This document shows, piece after piece, positions 7,232-15,102 of a stretch of 15,322 nucleotides of DNA. Origin of the DNA: Hyphomicrobiales bacterium (GTDB lineage Bacteria; Pseudomonadota; Alphaproteobacteria; Rhizobiales; Beijerinckiaceae); contig JAATEW010000181.1 of assembly GCA_015655535.1 (NCBI GenBank), forward strand, positions 1-15,322, written 5' to 3'. Below the pieces are notes generated by a model. The model was not told where the DNA came from. It searched no databases and saw only the letters and a list, made by a program, of their open reading frames with translations. The position numbers and the translations under genes are program-made. How positions within the stretch are numbered: the first letter of the stretch is position 1; each line of letters starts with the position of its first letter.

Positions 7232-7599
7232 CGCAGCGTCTCCAGATAGGCCGCGATCTGAGCCGCCGAAGCATCGCTCATCGGAATATCCGGCATGATA
7301 TTGCCCGGCACGACCGATTGCGGATGCGAGATCCAATATTGCAAATTCTCGGGATTGTTACGCAATATGCCGGCGATATAGATCTGCGATCCGATATGTT
7401 CGAGCGAGGGTCCGACCTTGCCGTCAGCGCCAGTGACGCCGGGTATCGTATGACAAGTCCCGCAGCCCAAGCTCGACATCGCCGCCATGGCCTCGCGCGC
7501 ATCGGACGGCCCGGCAGTATGCGCCGAGTCGCAACCAGCGCAGGCCAACGCAAACCCACAGGCCGCGATCGCGGAAAAGACGCGCGTCATTTGCCGCAT
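7228..7599 (-). CDS. Small monohaem cytochrome c, last gene of the caa3 oxidase operon
   Basis: Up to 123 residues. ATG 7599 has GGTGA just ahead of it. The fourth-codon ATG at 7590 makes a four-base ATGA overlap with the preceding gene's stop and is equally plausible. The N-terminus is a signal sequence ending in ALACAGC, which may be a lipobox (C20 or C23), so the protein may be a membrane-anchored lipoprotein. The haem motif CGTCH is at 46-50. The likely axial Met is M102 or M107 in GNIMPDIPM, and a C-terminal IAAYLETLR helix follows. It resembles class I cytochromes and the cytochrome domain fused to subunit II. It probably feeds electrons to the oxidase or acts as an extra subunit. Confidence 0.82.
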   Translation of the reverse strand: MRQMTRVFSAIAACGFALACAGCDSAHTAGPSDAREAMAAMSSLGCGTCHTIPGVTGADGKVGPSLEHIGSQIYIAGILRNNPENLQYWISHPQSVVPGNIMPDIPMSDASAAQIAAYLETLR

Positions 7600-8042
7600 G
7601 AGGTCACCACGATCGCCGCGAATGTATCGAAGAGAATGGCAATGAAGAACACCGTGCTCATCATAATGCCGCCCAAGGCAATGAAGCGCGTGCGGCCTTC
7701 CCCCACTTCGGCAGCATGATGCTCGGGCGTCGTGCTTGATGCCCGCGTGTCGGCGCCTTCATGCCGCGTCGAGCCCCAGGCCTGCATCGAGACGTAGAGA
7801 GCAGCGAGCGCGACTAAAGCCGCGACGGCGTCGATCACCAGAAGCGCCGCATGCGTCGACGCCGACGGACTCATCTCAGTGGACGCACAAGCACGGCTGG
7901 CAATGGTCACATTGGCGAGAAAATGCACGCCCCAGATGACGGGCGCGCCCATGAGTCCGAAAGCGAGCAAGCCTATATCGACTTCGTGCCGCGCCGGGGC
8001 CGGATGTTCGGCATGAGAACCTATGGTTTCATCTTGCGCCAT
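7587..8042 (-). CDS. Small three-helix membrane protein of the oxidase operon (subunit IV/CoxP-like position)
   Basis: A 151-residue protein read from ATG 8042, two bases after the subunit III stop. A longer in-frame extension to 8183 runs through subunit III and is an Arg/His-rich shadow. Three hydrophobic segments are visible: about 24-46 (GLMGAPVIWGVHFLANVTI), about 66-88 (LLVIDAVAALVALAALYVS) and about 118-146 (GGIMMSTVFFIAILFDTFAA). A His/Pro/Glu-rich N-terminus and a charged loop lie between them. I do not recognise a named domain. Small membrane proteins in this slot of alphaproteobacterial coxMNOP-like operons are described as a fourth subunit; that is an analogy by position, not by sequence. 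Confidence 0.7.
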   Translation of the reverse strand: MAQDETIGSHAEHPAPARHEVDIGLLAFGLMGAPVIWGVHFLANVTIASRACASTEMSPSASTHAALLVIDAVAALVALAALYVSMQAWGSTRHEGADTRASSTTPEHHAAEVGEGRTRFIALGGIMMSTVFFIAILFDTFAAIVVTSCGK

Positions 8043-8044
8043 AT

Positions 8045-8671
8045 CTAACTCGCATAGGGCAGAAGGAACATGGTCGCGAAAATCGACAGCCAGACCGCGA
8101 CGACAAAATGCCAATAGGCGGCGATGATCGAAACGTAGGTGGTACGGATACCGATGATGCGGCCATCGATTGCCCATGCGCACAAGGCGACAAGCGCGAT
8201 GATGCCCGCTGCGACATGCAGAAAATCGAGGCCCGCCAGCAGCACGTAAAAGGAATCATAGGTGCTGGCAGAAATCGCGGGTGCCTTTTTGGCGAGGTCT
8301 AGCGCCTGGAGCATGAGAAAGAGCGAGCCGAAGATGACGGCGAGCCCGACGCCAGGAACGAGCCGAGGCTTGGCTTCCTTGACGAGGCTCCATTGGCTCC
8401 AGGCCAAAGCGGCGCTGCTTGCGACGAGGAGAAGCGTGCTCATCGCAGCCAACGTGAGCGGCGGCGGGCCGCTCACCGGCCATTTCACGCCCGCTTGTGC
8501 GAGGCAATAATAATAACTGAACAGAAGATAGGCAAAGAGCGAGCCTTCCGTCATAATGATGAACCAGACGCCGTACCAGCCGGAGACGCGCCCCAGGATG
8601 GCTTGCTTCCGGCGGGCAGCGATCGCGGCGGGGTCGGATTCCGCCATTTTGAGCGCGACGGCGTCAGACAT
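8045..8671 (-). CDS. ctaE: Cytochrome c oxidase subunit III, short form
   Basis: A 208-residue protein with about five membrane helices, the length of short (CyoC/caa3-type) subunit III. The start at ATG 8671 has GAGGAGG upstream, and its first eight bases overlap the end of subunit I. Landmarks are MTEGSLFAYLLFSYYY (helix with the conserved Glu), FYVLLAGLDFLHVAAGI with the family His, and the final AAYWHFVVAVWLSIF helix. Subunit III stabilises the catalytic subunit and its proton-uptake path rather than carrying redox centres. It sits in the expected II-I-III order. Confidence 0.9.
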   Translation of the reverse strand: MSDAVALKMAESDPAAIAARRKQAILGRVSGWYGVWFIIMTEGSLFAYLLFSYYYCLAQAGVKWPVSGPPPLTLAAMSTLLLVASSAALAWSQWSLVKEAKPRLVPGVGLAVIFGSLFLMLQALDLAKKAPAISASTYDSFYVLLAGLDFLHVAAGIIALVALCAWAIDGRIIGIRTTYVSIIAAYWHFVVAVWLSIFATMFLLPYAS

Positions 8672-10631
8672 GCGAGGCCTCCTCGATCGGAATGAGCGGC
8701 GGCAAGGAGTCCGGCTGCAACCAAAAGATCAAAACGACCGCGCAAGCAATGAGCGCCATGCCGGCAAGCCACCAGACATGGATCAGCATGCCGATGAAGA
8801 CGAATGTCGTGGCGAGGCCCAAAAGAAATGGCAGCCAGCTATCGCCCGGCATGCGCAAGACGGAATCGGGCTCGCTGTCGAGCATGCTGGTGCCAAGCGT
8901 CTCGCGGCCCTCGTCGAAAGCAAAGCCGCGCGCGACCGATGAGGCGCCGGCGTCACCAAGGCGGTCTTCCCATAGAGGATGGCGGCTGCCCACCTCCGGA
9001 ATGACGGTGAAATTATACGGCGGCGGCGGCGAAGAGGTCGCCCATTCGAGCGTGCCCGCGTCCCATGGATTGGGCCCAGCGACAGCGCCGCGCCGCAAGC
9101 TGACCACGACATTCACGATGAAGAGCAACACACCAATGGCAAAGAGGAAAGAGCCAAGCGTCGTGATGAGATTGAGCGTGGACCATCCCATATCGGGCGA
9201 ATAGGTGTAGATGCGGCGCGGCATGCCGAGCAGCCCGGAGATATGCATCGGGAAGAAACCGAGATTGAAGCCGATAAACATGAGCCAGAAATTCCACTTG
9301 CCGAGACGCTCGTCGAGCATCCGGCCGCTCATTTTCGGAAACCATGTGTAGAAGGCACCGATCACCGGAAAGACATTGATGCCGATCAGCACATAATGAA
9401 TATGCGCCACGACGAAATATGTGTCGGTCAATTGCCAGTCGACCGGCACCGACGCCGTCATGAAGCCGGAGACGCCGCCAATCACGAAAAGCGCGATCAT
9501 GCCAGCGTAAAAATGAAAGGCCGCGGTCGCAATCGGGCGTCCAGCCCAGATCGTCGCGATCCAGCAAAAGACCGCGATCGCGCTCGGCACGGTGATGACG
9601 AGCGATGCGCCGCTGAAGAAGGAGAGCGCGACGTCGGAAATGCCGGTCGCAAACATGTGGTGGACCCAGACGCCGAAACCGAGCGCCATGGTAGCGACGG
9701 TCGACAGAGCGACGAGCGTATAGCCGACAAGCGGCCTGCGGCAGAAAATCGGCAGCCCGTCGGAGACGAAGCCCATCGCCGGAAGCACGATCGCATAGAC
9801 CCATGGATGGCCGAACATCCAAAAGAGGTGCTGCCACAAGACCGGCTGGCCGCCGTCACCCACGGTGAAGAAATGCGTGCCGAAATTGCGATCGAGCCAG
9901 AGCATCAGAAAGGCGAGACTGACCGAAGGCACGACGAGGATATTCGCAAGCGACGCTGTGAGCGTGCCCCAGACCATCACCGGCATGCGATTGATCGACA
10001 TGCCGGGCGCGCGCGTGCGCATCAGCGTCACGACGAAATTGATCGAGCCGACCGTCGTCGATATGCCGAGGAAAATCATGCCCAGCGCATAGAAGTCGAT
10101 ATTGATGCCGGGGTTGGCGGCCTTGCCCGTATAAGGCACGTAATTGAACCAGCCTGCATTTGGCGCCACGCCCATGATGAAAGCGGCATAGATGAATAGG
10201 CCGGCGAAAAGAAAGGTCCAATAGGACAAAGCATTGACGCGCGGAAAGGCCATGTCGCGCGCACCGAACAAAAGCGGCCAGAGATAATTGCTGAAGCCCG
10301 AGAGAACCGGCATGGCATAAAGAAAGATCATCGATATGCCGTGCATGGTGAAGAGTTCGTCATATTGCTCCGGCGTCAGGAGCCGCATGTTCGGCCCGGC
10401 CAATTGCAGGCGCATCAGCAAAGCCTCGCAACCGCCCAGAATCAGAAAGGCGAAGGCCGTGACGATATAGCGGATGCCGATTTCCTTATGATCGACGCTC
10501 ATGAAGAAGCCGCGCAAGCCGGGTGCCGTTTCCCACAGCGCCTGCAGGCGCGCCGCAAGCTCGGGAGACGGCGCGACCAGTGGCGGCAATGCCGTCAATC
10601 TGTCTTGGCTTTGCATCGGCTGTGCCCTCAT
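8664..10631 (-). CDS. ctaD: Cytochrome c oxidase subunit I, atypical proton-channel residues
   Basis: A 655-residue catalytic subunit. ATG 10631 was chosen because AAGGG lies just before it and subunit II ends 17 bases upstream; the upstream in-frame extension runs through subunit II. All redox ligands are present: H97 and H412 (haem a), H410 (haem a3), H275, H324 and H325 (CuB), and Y279, the Tyr that cross-links to His. The DMAFPRVN segment keeps the D-channel entry Asp (D126) and N133, and MPRR is kept. Three usual residues are missing. GHPEVY is GHPWVY (W277), so the D-channel Glu is absent. The K-channel Lys in TGIKxFxW is Ala (PSAIAVFCW, A353). HDTYFVVAH reads TDTYFVVAH, losing the His of the Mg site. 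About 12 core helices are followed by a hydrophilic segment with EWATSSPPPPYNF and two more helices at the C-terminus. It reduces oxygen to water in the inner membrane. Confidence 0.93.
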   Translation of the reverse strand: MRAQPMQSQDRLTALPPLVAPSPELAARLQALWETAPGLRGFFMSVDHKEIGIRYIVTAFAFLILGGCEALLMRLQLAGPNMRLLTPEQYDELFTMHGISMIFLYAMPVLSGFSNYLWPLLFGARDMAFPRVNALSYWTFLFAGLFIYAAFIMGVAPNAGWFNYVPYTGKAANPGINIDFYALGMIFLGISTTVGSINFVVTLMRTRAPGMSINRMPVMVWGTLTASLANILVVPSVSLAFLMLWLDRNFGTHFFTVGDGGQPVLWQHLFWMFGHPWVYAIVLPAMGFVSDGLPIFCRRPLVGYTLVALSTVATMALGFGVWVHHMFATGISDVALSFFSGASLVITVPSAIAVFCWIATIWAGRPIATAAFHFYAGMIALFVIGGVSGFMTASVPVDWQLTDTYFVVAHIHYVLIGINVFPVIGAFYTWFPKMSGRMLDERLGKWNFWLMFIGFNLGFFPMHISGLLGMPRRIYTYSPDMGWSTLNLITTLGSFLFAIGVLLFIVNVVVSLRRGAVAGPNPWDAGTLEWATSSPPPPYNFTVIPEVGSRHPLWEDRLGDAGASSVARGFAFDEGRETLGTSMLDSEPDSVLRMPGDSWLPFLLGLATTFVFIGMLIHVWWLAGMALIACAVVLIFWLQPDSLPPLIPIEEASHV

Positions 10632-10648
10632 CGCCCTTCGAAGCTGTT

Positions 10649-11605
10649 TCAGTTCAATGTCGCAAGATAGGTGGTGACCGCGTGCAATTCCGGCCCCGAA
10701 ATATCGAGCACGGGCATTTTGGCGCCGGGTTTGATATGCTGCGGATCGGCGATCCAGCCTGCGAACCAACCGGGCGCATTCGGCAAAGTCCCTGCCGCGA
10801 TGGTGGAACGGCTCATGACATGAGTCAGATCCGGGCCGACAATGCCGCCGGCGGCTGTTCCGCGCACCGTATGACAGGCGCCGCAATGGGTTTTGAAGGC
10901 CTGGCGGCCATCGGCTATGGCCGATGGATCATCCTCCTGAGGCGTTTTGCCTTGGACTTGCGCCACCCGCCACGCTTCGAATTTTTGATCCTCGTCGGCA
11001 ATCACGGTGAAACCCATATGGGCGTGCTGCTTGCCGCAATATTCCGTGCATTGGCCGCGATAGGCTCCTGGCCTGTCGGCCTGGAGCCAGATCGTGTTCA
11101 CCTGGCCAGGAATCATATCGGTCTTGCCGGAGAGCGCGGGGACCCAGAAGGAATGGATCACGTCGGCCGCATGCAGATTGATGCGGATAGGCTTGCCGAC
11201 CGGAATGTGGATTTCATTCGCGGTGTTGAAGATATTCGACGGGTGGTCCTGATCGAGGTAGCGCACCTCCCACCACCATTGATGGCCGGTAATGTCGAGC
11301 GACAGCGCCGGCTCATCTTTTGGTTGCACGACGGCGGCAACCGTGGCCATGGTCCAGACCAGGACGCCGAGCAATATGGCGACCGTCACCCCAGTACCGA
11401 TATAGATCCAGTGCAGCGGCGTCGTTCCCTGGACGAGATCATGCGGGCCGCCGACAGCCCGGCGGCGGAATATGGCCGCGAGGATCAAAGCCGCGACGAT
11501 AAGAATGACGGCGAGAGAAATCGCGGTCACGCCTTTTGTCAGCGGCAAAATGGCGGCCGCTTTCGTCCCCTCACTTGTCACATAGTTTAGGGGGAACCCA
11601 TTCAT
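10649..11605 (-). CDS. ctaC: Cytochrome c oxidase subunit II with fused cytochrome c domain (caa3 type)
   Basis: A 318-residue protein. Two N-terminal membrane helices lie at about 22-46 and 66-92. A cupredoxin domain follows, with the aromatic GHQWWWEVRY patch and the CuA site: H151 in IHSFWVP, then C186, E188, C190, H194 and M197 in CTEYCGKQHAHM. A C-terminal class I cytochrome c carries CGACH at 241-245 and a probable axial M297 in KPGAKMPVLD. The fusion defines a caa3-type enzyme that takes electrons from periplasmic cytochromes. All CuA ligands are present. The first gene of the operon, it starts 33 bases from the -10 box of an EcfG-type promoter. Its ribosome site is weak (GGAG at 11616-11619, ten bases from the ATG). 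Confidence 0.93.
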   Translation of the reverse strand: MNGFPLNYVTSEGTKAAAILPLTKGVTAISLAVILIVAALILAAIFRRRAVGGPHDLVQGTTPLHWIYIGTGVTVAILLGVLVWTMATVAAVVQPKDEPALSLDITGHQWWWEVRYLDQDHPSNIFNTANEIHIPVGKPIRINLHAADVIHSFWVPALSGKTDMIPGQVNTIWLQADRPGAYRGQCTEYCGKQHAHMGFTVIADEDQKFEAWRVAQVQGKTPQEDDPSAIADGRQAFKTHCGACHTVRGTAAGGIVGPDLTHVMSRSTIAAGTLPNAPGWFAGWIADPQHIKPGAKMPVLDISGPELHAVTTYLATLN

Positions 11606-11637
11606 CCAATCGGCGCTCCGTCTGAAGGCGGGCTTGT

Positions 11638-11662
11638 AACGCCGCTATAGACGGTTGGTTCC
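11638..11662 (-). promoter_or_regulatory. Perfect EcfG (general stress sigma) promoter for the caa3 oxidase operon
   Basis: Read on the minus strand, GGAAC (11662-11658), exactly 16 bases, then CGTT (11641-11638). This equals the alphaproteobacterial EcfG consensus GGAAC-N16/17-CGTT without mismatch. Transcription would begin near 11630, giving a leader of about 25 bases before the subunit II ATG at 11605. It lies in the only intergenic gap upstream of the operon. Confidence 0.75.
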
Positions 11663-11669
11663 GGCCAAC

Positions 11670-11686
11670 GGCTCCGCTGCGGAGCC
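11670..11686 (-). terminator. Hairpin closing the ABC transporter operon
   Basis: A 7-bp perfect stem, GGCTCCG at 11670-11676 and CGGAGCC at 11680-11686 with a 3-base loop, starts five bases after the ATPase stop. A second stem, GTTGG/CCAAC at 11654-11669, overlaps the oxidase -35 box. Neither is followed by a T-run, so termination here is likely but not certain. Confidence 0.4.
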
Positions 11687-11690
11687 TGGA

Positions 11691-12554
11691 TCAGAGAATG
11701 CTTGCGAGACTTTCGCCGTGCAAATCGATGCTGAGCCCCTGCATCGCCTCCGCGCTGATCTCGCCGCCCATGGCTTTGAGACTTTCTTCGCGGATAAGCG
11801 ACATCAACTCCTGGCGAAGCCGCGAGAATTCCGCCGAGACCATCATCTCAGGCAGACGCGGCCGCTCAAGCGGCACTTTGATCTCGGCCTTGATCGTGCC
11901 GGGGCGCGCCGTCATGCAATAAATGCGGTCGGACAGGAAGATCGCTTCGTCTATATCATGCGTGACGAAGAGAACCGAGATCTTCAAATGCTGCCACATA
12001 TTGGTGAGGATCTGCTGCATGATGAGGCGCGTCTGCGCGTCGAGCGCACCGAAAGGTTCATCGAGCAGAAGGACCTTGGGGCCGGTCGCGAGCGCCCGCA
12101 CGATGCCGACACGCTGCTTCATGCCGCCCGACAGCCTGTCCGGATAATGGTTCTCGAAGGCCAGAAGCCCGGCAAGGCCGAGCAAAGTGCGCGCGGCGGT
12201 CTGCCGTGCATGCCGGCCCTTGCCCTTCATCGCAAGGCCGAATTCGACATTGCCGCGCACGGTCTTCCAGGGAAACAGCGAATATTGCTGAAATACCATG
12301 CCACGGTCGGCGGAAGGTCCATCGACTGCTTCGCCATCGACGGTGACAGAGCCGCGCGTCGGTTTGAGAAAACCTGCCACCGCGTTGAGGAGCGTGGACT
12401 TGCCGCAACCCGACGGGCCGATGATGGACACGAACTCGCCGGGGCGCACATGAATCGATGCGTCTTCGACCGCCGCCACTTTGCCGTCACGCGACGGATA
12501 GGCGAGGTGGAAATGCTCGACTTCGATAAAACCTTTAGGCGCGATTGCGTCCAT
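11691..12554 (-). CDS. ABC transporter ATPase, nitrate/sulfonate/taurine (NrtD/SsuB/TauB) family
   Basis: A 287-residue ATPase. ATG 12554 is preferred to the upstream GTG at 12578 because AAAGG lies eight bases before it, at the permease stop. Walker A is GPSGCGKST, the Q-loop FQQYSLFPW, the signature LSGGMKQR, Walker B VLLLDEPFGALD, and the switch His is in FVTHDIDEA. The FPWKTVRGNVEFGL segment is typical of the SsuB/TauB/NrtD group. A 60-residue C-terminal tail follows the ATPase core. It would power the permease encoded directly upstream. The substrate cannot be read from the ATPase. Confidence 0.9.
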   Translation of the reverse strand: MDAIAPKGFIEVEHFHLAYPSRDGKVAAVEDASIHVRPGEFVSIIGPSGCGKSTLLNAVAGFLKPTRGSVTVDGEAVDGPSADRGMVFQQYSLFPWKTVRGNVEFGLAMKGKGRHARQTAARTLLGLAGLLAFENHYPDRLSGGMKQRVGIVRALATGPKVLLLDEPFGALDAQTRLIMQQILTNMWQHLKISVLFVTHDIDEAIFLSDRIYCMTARPGTIKAEIKVPLERPRLPEMMVSAEFSRLRQELMSLIREESLKAMGGEISAEAMQGLSIDLHGESLASIL

Positions 12555-12565
12555 TCGATTCGCCT

Positions 12566-13474
12566 TTACCTGTTCCACGGCATGACAAGATAGCCGAGAC
12601 CGCGGATCGCCGCGCTCGAACCAAGCCCCAGCACGCCGATGCAGACCATGCCGAGCGCGATATCGGCATATTGAACGAGCGAATAGGCCTCCCAGGTGAA
12701 ATAGCCTATGCCGAATTGGCCCGAGATCATTTCAGCCGCGATCAGCGAGACCCAGGCGACTCCCATTCCGACCGTGAGGCCGGTGAAAATATGCGGCAGC
12801 GCCGCCGGGAAATAGACCTCGCGGAAAATCGCCCGCTCCTTCGCGCCGAGGCATTGCGCGGCGCGGACCAGCACCGGATCGACCAGCGTCATGCCGTGGA
12901 GCGTATTGATGAGGATCGGAAAGAAGGAGCCGATGAAGGTGATGAAGACGATGCTCTCTTCATTGGTCGGCCAGAGCATGATCGCCATGGGCACCCAGGC
13001 GATGGCCGGGATCGGCCGCAGCACTTCGGTGACCGGAAACACGATCTCGCGCAAAATCTTGAAGCGGCCCATGAGGAGCCCGAGAGGAACGGCGATAATG
13101 GCTGCGCCCATGAACCCTAAAAGGATACGGCGGCAGCTCAGCATCACATGCGAGAAGAATTTCGGATCGTGAAAGGCCTTGATCGCGCTGTCGAGAACCT
13201 GTTCCGGCGACGGCACATTGACGAAGCGCACATAGATATTGACGCGATAGGCCGTCAGAAAATGCCAAAGCGCCAGAAAGGCCAAAAGCGACAAAGTGCC
13301 GAGGAAGAAGCCGCGCAGATCCTTGGCCATGTTGAAGATGCGCTTTGCCAGAGCGGCGGCGCTCACGGACGGCTTGCGTTCAACGCCAGCCGTCAGCGCA
13401 CTGATTTTTTCCTCGACGGGCTCCGCTTGCGAAGCCTCGAAAACAGCATTTCGTTGCAGCGAGGTTCTGGTCAT
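12566..13474 (-). CDS. ABC transporter permease, SsuC/TauC/NrtB family
   Basis: A 302-residue inner-membrane protein read from ATG 13474, six bases after the end of the binding-protein gene; a TTG codon lies directly ahead but is not needed. After a hydrophilic N-terminus of about 50 residues come about six membrane helices. The binding-protein-dependent permease EAA loop is at about 205-230 (RAAQCLGAKERAIFREVYFPAALP), where it docks on the ATPase. VTEVLRPIPAIAWVPMAIMLW and AEMISGQFGIGYFTWEA are typical of the nitrate/sulfonate/taurine permeases. It is in the order binding protein, permease, ATPase, with short spacings, so it forms one operon. Confidence 0.9.
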   Translation of the reverse strand: MTRTSLQRNAVFEASQAEPVEEKISALTAGVERKPSVSAAALAKRIFNMAKDLRGFFLGTLSLLAFLALWHFLTAYRVNIYVRFVNVPSPEQVLDSAIKAFHDPKFFSHVMLSCRRILLGFMGAAIIAVPLGLLMGRFKILREIVFPVTEVLRPIPAIAWVPMAIMLWPTNEESIVFITFIGSFFPILINTLHGMTLVDPVLVRAAQCLGAKERAIFREVYFPAALPHIFTGLTVGMGVAWVSLIAAEMISGQFGIGYFTWEAYSLVQYADIALGMVCIGVLGLGSSAAIRGLGYLVMPWNR

Positions 13475-13480
13475 CAAGGC

Positions 13481-14907
13481 TCAGTTTCCGTTGGCGGCGG
13501 TTTTGATTTTAAGTTTGAGAGCATCGGCAAGTCCAACGACCTTGCCTTGGCTCTTCGCGGCATAGGCCTCGGCCTCCGTCTTCAGGAGGAAGGGCGAGAC
13601 TTCGAAGGCGCCATTCGTGTCGGAGACGGCGTAGAAAGCCTGATCGGCGAAGAGCTTGATGCCGCGCACCGTGTCGAAGACATAGGCGACATTGATCTTC
13701 TTGCCCTTCGCCGCGAGATCCTGATAGGCGCCGAGCGTGCAGGCCGTGCTGCTGAAGGGAAGAATGCCCTGATCCGCGACCCAGATCTCGCCGGCCTTGC
13801 GCGGTTGGTAATCGGCTTGTTGCAGAATTGATCCGTGCCTTTAATTTCGTAATTCGCGGTGCTCGCAAGATCCTTGTCGTAATCCTTGCCGAGTTCCGCA
13901 TAAGCCTTGCGCAGAAAACTATCGTCGGCCCATTTCTGAACGTCGAATTCCTTCATCCGGCCAAGCTTCTGCAAGACTTTGACATCTTCTTCGGCTGCCT
14001 TGAGCAGGACCGGCTTGATCGTCGGATCGGTCGTCATGTTGCCGCCGGGGCCGAGGAAGATATAAACGACTTCCTTATTGGTGCCGGTCCATTCCTCGAT
14101 CTTGGCGGCGGCGCCGGCGGGATCGGCGCGCAGCCATTCATTGGCGGCGATGACCGCCTTCAGATAAGCGACGACCACTTCCGGATATTTTTGCGCGAAG
14201 TCGGCGCGCACGACAACACCATGCAAGGTCGGCAGATGCGTCTCGACGCCATCGAATATCTTACGGGCGAAGCCGCGAAACGGCAGCAGCTCCGCGAAAG
14301 GCACGAAATCCGCGTGCGCGTCGATCTTCTTTTCCTGCAGATTGGTCGAGCCGACTTCCGGGCTCTGGCTCACCAATTGGAAGAAGTCCTGCGACAGGCC
14401 ACGATCCTGCAAGGCCTTGAGCACCATGCCATGGGCAGCGGAGCCGAAGGGCACGCTAACGACCTTGCCCTTGAGATCGGCAAATTCGAAATAAGGCGAT
14501 TCCTTATTGACGACGATGCCATTGCCGGAGCCTTCGAGATTATAGGCCGCGACGGCGATGAGCTTGCTCTTGCTCTCGGGGTTGCTCTCGAAGGTAAAGC
14601 CGTTGACGATCAGCGGATAATCGCCCATGGCGCCGATCTGCGCCTTATCGGCCATCATGGCATTGGTGACGGGCGGACCGGAGGTGAAATTCTGCCAGTC
14701 GAAGGCGAATTTAATGTCGGCATATTTGCCGTCTTTGGGCAGGTATTTTTCGAGAAGATGAAGCTGGCGGATGATGACGCCCGTCGTCACCGTATTGGTT
14801 GTCGTGTCCTGCGTTCCAATGCCGATCGTCACCGTTTCGGCGACCGCAGGTCCGGCCAGGCAAAATCCGATAACCAAACTCGTAGCGGTGAAAAAGCCTC
14901 GCATCAT
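13481..14907 (-). pseudogene. ABC transporter periplasmic binding protein (NMT1/SsuA-like), frameshifted
   Basis: From ATG 14907 (GAGG ahead of it) the protein has a signal peptide of about 25 residues (AGPAVAE end). A nitrate/sulfonate/taurine binding-protein core follows: TVTIGIGTQDTTTN, KAQIGAMGDYPLIVNG, KGKVVSVPFGSAAHGMVLKAL and KYPEVVVAYLKAV. This frame runs cleanly to about 13820 (TDQFCNK) and then turns into Arg/Ser-rich nonsense that ends at 13582. The adjacent frame picks up at about 13816 as DYQPRKAGEIWVADQGI and continues through VFDTVRGIKLFADQAFYAVSDT to a stop at 13481. A single missing base near 13816-13822 would join them into one protein of about 475 residues. This is either a real inactivating or recent mutation, or a sequencing error. 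The substrate is unknown. The intact protein would be long for a TauA/SsuA type. Confidence 0.85.
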
Positions 14908-15061
14908 TGGATCAACCTCGCTTCGGGATTGGGGCAGGTCACGCAAATAGGATCGCCGCCTACATCTTCCGGTCGGCGGCCCGAAGCGCAAATGGAGATC
15001 GCTCGCGCAGGTTGATTAGTTGCCGAAAAGGAATAGCCATCTAAAGTCACGGCAAAGACGA

Positions 15062-15085
15062 CAAAAAGCCTGCGCAAAACAGGCT
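15062..15085 (-). terminator. Intrinsic terminator of the Crp/Fnr-type regulator gene
   Basis: On the minus strand AGCCTG (15085-15080), a TTTTGCG loop, CAGGCT (15072-15067), then TTTT (15066-15063). This is a stem plus U-run, 18 bases past the regulator stop. It isolates the regulator from the ABC operon, whose own promoter must then lie between about 15060 and 14908; I see no convincing promoter box there. Confidence 0.75.
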
Positions 15086-15102
15086 GGAGAGAGTTGGAAT
15101 TT

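Noticed and set aside
8979..10199. Plus-strand frame of about 406 codons opposite oxidase subunit I
   Set aside because: His/Arg/Asp/Glu-rich translation typical of the complement of a membrane protein gene; no motif.
10632..10886. N-terminal extension of oxidase subunit I
   Set aside because: It lies inside subunit II in another frame and reads as Arg-rich nonsense; ATG 10631 has a ribosome site and a normal spacing.
10523..11590. Plus-strand frame of about 355 codons opposite oxidase subunit II
   Set aside because: Shadow of the CuA and cytochrome-bearing gene on the other strand.
14955..14980. Inverted repeat GCCGCC/GGCGGC upstream of the ABC binding-protein gene
   Set aside because: Six-base GC arms with a 14-base loop are expected by chance at this base composition.
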